Origin: Pseudomonas sp. TCU-HL1
GTDB taxonomy: Bacteria > Pseudomonadota > Gammaproteobacteria > Pseudomonadales > Pseudomonadaceae
Assembly: GCF_001708505.1 (NCBI RefSeq)
Contig: NZ_CP015992.1
Coordinates: forward strand, 434,001 to 498,000
DNA length: 64,000 nt
Direction: 5' to 3'
Part shown: piece by piece, positions 59,763-64,000 of the stretch
Layout of the letters: the number at the start of each line of letters is the position of its first letter
Position numbering within the stretch: the first letter of the stretch is position 1
Notes under the pieces: generated by a model
Told to the model about the DNA's origin: nothing
What the model saw: only the letters and a program-made list of their open reading frames with translations
The model's database searches: none
Made by a program: the position numbers and the translations under genes

Positions 59763-60875
59763 CTACCAGGCCAGCGTGAAGTCGTGGTCCGGCCCGGGTT
59801 GCAGGGTGCAGCCGCGGTTACTGCATTCCCGCTGTAGCGTTTCGCGCACCCAGCGGCGGTCCGCGTGCCCTGCGCGTTCGATACGGAACCGGCGGATCCG
59901 GGTTGGCACCAGTTCCAGGGAGAGCAGACGCCCGCTGGCGTCCAGGGTGGGGAAGTAGAGCAGGCCGAGTTCGCCGTGGAAGGGGCCGTAATCCTGGATG
60001 CCTTCATAGTCGTTCAGCAGGTCGCCGCAGCCGTAGAGGATCAGGCGCTCGCGGTAGAGTTCCAGGCCTTTGATGTGGTGCGAGGAATGCCCGTGCACCA
60101 GATCGACGCCAGCATCGTCGATCAGCCCGTGGGCAAAGCGCACCTGCTCGGGCGGTACGTCAAACCCCCAGTTGCCGCCCCAGTGGATGGAAACGATCAC
60201 GCGGTCGCCGGGTTGCTTGTGCGCCTGGATGCGCGCAGTCAGGGCCGCGAGCCCCGGCGTCGACAACTCGGGCAACCAGGCGACGCCCGAACGTCGCGAC
60301 CTGGCCGCCCATTCTGGCGGAACGCCGCAGTCCGGCGTGCACAGGCCGAACACCAGCAGGCGCGAGCCATCTGCCAGGGGCAGCGCGGCCGGGGCTTCGG
60401 CGGCCCGTAGGTCGCGGCCTGCGCCGGCGCCGCATACGCCGTTCCGCGCAAGGGCCGCCAGGGTGTCCGTCAGGCCGACTCGGCCCCAGTCCAGCACATG
60501 GTTATTGGCCAGCGCGCAGCAATTCACCCCGGCGGCGAGGATCGCCGGGAAGTTTTCCGGGGTCATGCGGTAGTTGATGCCCTTGTCTTCCGGAGTGCCG
60601 CGCCGGGTTACGGCGGTTTCCAGGTTGATCAGGCGAACCTGGGGCTGGCGCTGCTCCAGTTCGGCCAGCGCATCACCCCAGATGTAGGGGTAGTCGACGG
60701 GGCGGGGCAGGGGACCATGCAGGCGCTCGGCAAGCCGTACATAGCCGCCCGTATCCTTGACGTAGGGTTCGTACAGCAGAGGGTCGCCGGGATGGGGCAG
60801 TAGCGCGTCAATACCCCGCGCGGTCATCACATCGCCGGCGAGAAACAGGGTGAGGGCCTGAGTTGGAGCGGGCAT
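59763..60875 (-). CDS. CapA family protein (metallophosphatase-like)
   Basis: The 370-residue protein has the PGA_cap/CapA fold, related to calcineurin-like phosphatases: LFLAGDVMTARGID, NNHVLDWGRVGL, IVSIHWGGNWGFD and HGHSSHHIKGLELY hold the metal-type residues. CapA of Bacillus acts in poly-gamma-glutamate synthesis, but no capBC genes are nearby, so its role here is unknown. No clear signal peptide is visible. Confidence 0.87.
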   Translation of the reverse strand: MPAPTQALTLFLAGDVMTARGIDALLPHPGDPLLYEPYVKDTGGYVRLAERLHGPLPRPVDYPYIWGDALAELEQRQPQVRLINLETAVTRRGTPEDKGINYRMTPENFPAILAAGVNCCALANNHVLDWGRVGLTDTLAALARNGVCGAGAGRDLRAAEAPAALPLADGSRLLVFGLCTPDCGVPPEWAARSRRSGVAWLPELSTPGLAALTARIQAHKQPGDRVIVSIHWGGNWGFDVPPEQVRFAHGLIDDAGVDLVHGHSSHHIKGLELYRERLILYGCGDLLNDYEGIQDYGPFHGELGLLYFPTLDASGRLLSLELVPTRIRRFRIERAGHADRRWVRETLQRECSNRGCTLQPGPDHDFTLAW

Positions 60876-61118
60876 CGGCTACCTCCCGGTTTCGGCGGCT
60901 ATCTGCCGGGGCGGCGCGTCGCCCGGTCAGGGAACGATAGACCCGGCCGGGCAAGGACGAGTGACCGTCGGGCGGCGAGGATTATTGCGTGCCGCGGAAA
61001 AGCGCTTTCAGCAAAGCCGTCTTTTTCGTCCGCTTGCCCTGGAGTGGAATGGGCGCATGGGCCGAGACGCATCGCTAGGCGATGCCCGGGCCTTCCAAGG
61101 CAAACCAGGAGTTCCAGT

Positions 61119-61376
61119 ATGAACCGTGCAATCACCACCCGTACCACCCTGCTTCTCGCCGTCCTGGCCAGTGGCAGCGTCTTCGCCGCCAAATCCGCCG
61201 ACGCCCTGTCCTACAGCTACGGCATGCCGCTGGATGTCGCCCGTGTCATCTCCATCGACGAGCCGAGCCCGCTGACCTGCGAAACCATCCAGGCGAAGAT
61301 GACCTATGTCGACTCCAAGGGCGAAGAGAAGTCCGTGACCTATCTGAAAGCGTCCAGCGCCTGCGCCAGCAGCTGA
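61119..61376 (+). CDS. DUF2790 family exported protein
   Basis: The 85-residue protein has a signal peptide (RTTLLLAVLASGSVFA) and a short mature domain of the Pseudomonas DUF2790 family (YSYGMPLDVARVISIDEPSP ... CETIQAKMTYVDS). ATG 61119 has CCAGGAG upstream. Members are small periplasmic proteins, some copper-induced; function is unknown. Confidence 0.87.
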   Translation: MNRAITTRTTLLLAVLASGSVFAAKSADALSYSYGMPLDVARVISIDEPSPLTCETIQAKMTYVDSKGEEKSVTYLKASSACASS

Positions 61377-61538
61377 CGCAGGCAAGGATTACACCCGGCT
61401 ACCGCTCCGAAGCGGGATTCAGCCGGGTGTTCAAGCGCTGCTACGGGTTTCCTCAGGGATCTGTCCGGCGTAGCGACAGAATGTTCTGATCATGGCAAAG
61501 GAATCTAAATACAAATATGTAAGTATTTCCTTATATAG

Positions 61539-61571
61539 TGAGAATTGTTACCATTTGATTCTCATTCAAAT
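61539..61571 (+). promoter_or_regulatory. Fur box upstream of the TonB receptor
   Basis: TGAGAAT (61539-61545) and ATTCTCA (61558-61564) with flanking AT-rich sequence and TTGAATGAGAATCAAA on the opposite strand resemble overlapping Fur sites. They lie 10-42 bp before the receptor start, so iron repression is expected. Confidence 0.7.
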
Positions 61572-61580
61572 AAGGAGCTC

Positions 61581-63707
61581 ATGGTGGTCAAAAAGCGTAT
61601 TGCCCCGGCATCCCTGCCGATGCTGGGCCTGCTGGTAATCCCTGCTGTTCAGGCCGAATCCAAGGAAGCATTGGCCATCCCGGCGACCTCCGTCACCAGT
61701 GCCTATGAACAACAGAGCTACAAGGCCACCGAGAGCCGCAGCGCGTTGAAAATCGATGCGCCGCTGCGCGATATCCCCCAGACCGTCAACGTGGTCCCCG
61801 AAAGCGTGATCAAGGACCAGGGTGCCCAGTCCATGGAGGACGTGCTGAAGAACGTGCCCGGCGTTGGCCTCTCCAACGGCGACGGCCAGCGCGACCAGGT
61901 CACCATCCGGGGCTTCAGTGCCATCGGCGACATGTATATCGATGGCATCCGTGACGACGCCCTGTACTTCCGCGACCTCTCCAACATCGAACGCGTCGAA
62001 GTCATCAAAGGCCCGGCTGCCGTGCTGTATGGCCGTGGCTCTTCCGGCGGCCTGATCAACAGCGTGAGCAAGAAGCCCGGTTTCGATCCCAAGCAGGAAG
62101 TCGGCGTCAGCTTCGACAGCGAAGGCAAGCGCCGCACCCAGTTCGATGCCGGCTGGGCCGATGAGCAGCAGCGCGACAAGGCGTTCCGCCTGACCGGCGC
62201 CTTCGAGGACAGCGACACCTTCCGCGACGATGGCTACATCGACCGCAAGGCCATCGCGCCTTCCGCCTTCTTCAAACTCTCCGACGACCTGGAGCTGAAC
62301 CTCGGCGCCACCTACCTCTATGACAAGCGCCTGATCGACTTTGGCATTCCGGCCCTCGGCAACCGTCCGGTGAAGGTGGATCGCGAGAAGCGTTTCGGTT
62401 CCGGCGATGCGGACCAGGACTACGCCCGCAGCGAGGTGTTCTCCTTCACCGCTGGCCTGGACTACCGGATCAACGACGATCTGACCCTGACCAACACCAC
62501 CCGCTACTACCACTACGACCTGGACCGCAACAACACGCTGGCAGACAGCAGTGCGACCCGCTTCGTCACCGCGCCCAATGGCGAGCTGCTGGTGAAGCTG
62601 AACCGCGGCAACGTGGCCCGCGACGAGTACGGTACCTTCAACCAGACCGAGCTGAAGCAGCAGGCACAACTGGCCGGCATGCAGCACAACTTGCTCTACG
62701 GCCTGGAGCTGGGCTTCCAGGACAAGTCCCAACGCGTGTTCAACCAGAACAACGTGGCCCGGGTTCCGGTCTACCGCGACGCCCTGGTACCGGTTCCGGA
62801 GCGCGCCAGCAACCTGTCTTCCAAGGGCACCAACTACCAGGAAACCGCCGGCTTCTACGTGCAGGACCTGATCGAGCTGACCGACCAGTGGAAGGCCCTG
62901 CTCGGCGTGCGCTACGACGTCTTCGGCCAGGAATACGACGACAAGCGCGTGCAGAACGTCGACCTGGACCGTACCGACAAGACCTGGAGCCCGCGTGCCG
63001 GCCTGGTGTATCAGCCGGATCAGGTCCAGTCCTACTACGTGTCCGTCAGCCGCAGCTACCAGCCCTCCGGTGAGGTTTTCGCGATCGCGCCGACCAACCA
63101 GCACCTGGAACCGGAAGAAACCACCAACTATGAAGTGGGCGCCAAGTGGGACCTGCTGGACAACCGCCTGGCCGTGACCGCGGCGGTGTTCCGTCTCGAA
63201 CGCACCAACATGAAAACCAGCGACCCGGCCAACCCGAACCTCACTATTCTCGCCGGCGAGCAGCGCACCGATGGCTTCGAGGCCACCTTCAGCGGCCAGA
63301 TCACCGACAAGTGGAATGTGTACGGCGGTTACGCCTACCTGGACGCGGAAATCATCAAGTCCAACAGCAAGACCAACGGTGTCGCCAACGAAGGCCAGAC
63401 GCCCACCCTGACTCCGCGCAACAGCGCCAATCTCTGGCTGGTACGTACCCTGACGCCGGAATGGCGCCTGGGCATGGGCGCCAACTACGTGGACGACCGC
63501 TACACGGCGCTGGACAACAAGGTGGTCATGCCCAGCTACACCACCTTCGATGCGGCGCTGCTCTACGGCGTGCCGCAGTGGGACATGGCCATCCGCCTGC
63601 ACAACATGTTCGACCGGGACTACTACGCCTCCGCTCACGGCTCGGTTGACCTGATCACCCCCGGTGCGCCGCGCACTCTGGAGGTCAGTGCCAACTACCG
63701 GTTCTGA
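61581..63707 (+). CDS. TonB-dependent siderophore receptor
   Basis: The 708-residue outer-membrane receptor has a signal peptide (to about AVQA), an N-terminal plug (LRDIPQTVNVVPESVIKDQG through VEVIKGPAAVLYGRGSSGGL) and a 22-stranded barrel ending in ...TLEVSANYRF with a terminal Phe. Sequence type is that of catecholate (Fiu/PiuA-like) siderophore receptors, but the ligand cannot be read. ATG 61581 with AAGGAGCTC upstream is chosen. A Fur box precedes it and a strong terminator follows. Confidence 0.93.
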   Translation: MVVKKRIAPASLPMLGLLVIPAVQAESKEALAIPATSVTSAYEQQSYKATESRSALKIDAPLRDIPQTVNVVPESVIKDQGAQSMEDVLKNVPGVGLSNGDGQRDQVTIRGFSAIGDMYIDGIRDDALYFRDLSNIERVEVIKGPAAVLYGRGSSGGLINSVSKKPGFDPKQEVGVSFDSEGKRRTQFDAGWADEQQRDKAFRLTGAFEDSDTFRDDGYIDRKAIAPSAFFKLSDDLELNLGATYLYDKRLIDFGIPALGNRPVKVDREKRFGSGDADQDYARSEVFSFTAGLDYRINDDLTLTNTTRYYHYDLDRNNTLADSSATRFVTAPNGELLVKLNRGNVARDEYGTFNQTELKQQAQLAGMQHNLLYGLELGFQDKSQRVFNQNNVARVPVYRDALVPVPERASNLSSKGTNYQETAGFYVQDLIELTDQWKALLGVRYDVFGQEYDDKRVQNVDLDRTDKTWSPRAGLVYQPDQVQSYYVSVSRSYQPSGEVFAIAPTNQHLEPEETTNYEVGAKWDLLDNRLAVTAAVFRLERTNMKTSDPANPNLTILAGEQRTDGFEATFSGQITDKWNVYGGYAYLDAEIIKSNSKTNGVANEGQTPTLTPRNSANLWLVRTLTPEWRLGMGANYVDDRYTALDNKVVMPSYTTFDAALLYGVPQWDMAIRLHNMFDRDYYASAHGSVDLITPGAPRTLEVSANYRF

Positions 63708-63718
63708 TCGAAGAGCGA

Positions 63719-63749
63719 AAAAACGCCCGGCATCTGCCGGGCGTTTTTG
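63719..63749 (+). terminator. Terminator after the TonB receptor
   Basis: AAAAACGCCCGGCA-TC-TGCCGGGCGTTTTT, 12 bp after the stop; symmetric, so it may serve both strands. Confidence 0.92.
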
Positions 63750-63814
63750 TTTGTGGGGCATGGTCGAGAACCCGCGTCCGCGATCCTGTTCACCTCCACA
63801 GCGACTGGTGGGCC

Positions 63815-63877
63815 GTAGGGTGCACCGTGTGCACCGAAACCTTGTGCAGGACGCCCGGTGCGCGCAGCTCACCCTAT
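63815..63877. repeat. GTAGGGTGC palindrome
   Basis: GTAGGGTGCACCGTGTGCACC pairs with CCCGGTGCGCGCAGCTCACCCTA. Fourth member of the family in this window. Confidence 0.75.
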
Positions 63878-63912
63878 AGGAGCAGACCTGCGGCCCGCCT
63901 GGCGGGAAGGCT

Positions 63913-64000
63913 TCAGTTGGTCTGCAACTTCTTCAATGCCTCGCAACTCGGTGCGTACTGCTTGTCGCACGCGCTCTGGAACAGCGCGCGGGCCTGGTAG
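63913..64000 (-). CDS. Sel1-like/TPR repeat protein, C-terminal end only
   Basis: The minus-strand frame reads YQARALFQSACDKQYAPSCE then ALKKLQTN and a TGA at 63913-63915. The ALFQSACDKQYAPSC repeat, with paired cysteines, is typical of Sel1-like repeats of secreted/periplasmic proteins. The rest lies beyond the right edge. Confidence 0.65.
   Translation of the reverse strand, partial: YQARALFQSACDKQYAPSCEALKKLQTN

Noticed and set aside
61566..63872. A 768-codon open frame antisense to the TonB receptor
   Set aside because: Shadow of the receptor gene in high-GC DNA; no domain and no ribosome site, and it runs into the terminator.

Overview
The window is high-GC Pseudomonas chromosome, apart from one low-GC island near the left third. 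Gene content and order match blocks known from P. aeruginosa: glyA1-soxBDAG-purU-fdhA (demethylation end of betaine catabolism), creBCD with its retropepsin-like neighbour, and a long run glcB / acetyltransferase / gcvR-like / rarD / srkA / modE / comF / bioBFHCD / acyl-CoA dehydrogenases. Pseudomonas-type REP/REPIN elements (GTGGGAGCGAATTCATTCGCGA-like) and three other families of intergenic palindromes are scattered between genes. The strain is not identified here.

Layout. 1-10.9 kb: end of an amino-acid permease, a GbdR-like regulator divergent from glyA1-soxBDAG-purU-fdhA, which turns sarcosine into glycine/serine and removes formaldehyde and formyl-THF. 11.1-12.3 kb: a bacterial MATCAP/DUF1704 putative metallopeptidase. 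12.5-13.7 kb: an IS110-family element. 13.7-22.5 kb: a low-GC genomic island bracketed by two imperfect copies (about 220 bp) of the 5' end of a DUF2780 gene. 22.4-30.4 kb: DUF2780 protein, acyltransferase, HD-GYP protein, creBCD. 30.5-42.3 kb: housekeeping and signalling genes, malate synthase G, a receiver protein with a Glu at the phosphorylation site. 42.5-47.1 kb: the biotin operon bioBFHCD. 47.2-55.1 kb: three paralogous acyl-CoA dehydrogenases with a diguanylate cyclase between the first two. 55.2-55.5 kb: an RsmY-type regulatory RNA with a perfect GacA box. 55.7-59.0 kb: davA-davB (lysine to 5-aminovalerate) with an Lrp-type regulator. 59.3-64 kb: small exported proteins, a CapA protein, a Fur-box-controlled TonB receptor and the end of a Sel1-like gene.

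The most interesting region is the island. It holds a compact eight-gene operon on the minus strand (21176 to 14874): 7Fe ferredoxin, heme-oxygenase-like diiron oxidase (HDO), 2OG-Fe(II) dioxygenase of the free-amino-acid hydroxylase family, ThiF/E1-like adenylating enzyme, PLP aminotransferase, ArgC-like reductase, a DapF-fold protein whose two catalytic cysteines are both serine, and a phosphinothricin-acetyltransferase-like GNAT. A LuxR-type solo regulator follows, interrupted by one extra A in an A8 tract. There is no NRPS, PKS or luxI. I infer a pathway for a small modified amino acid (possibly an antimetabolite) with acetylation as protection. The product is unknown and I do not recognise the cluster as a described one.
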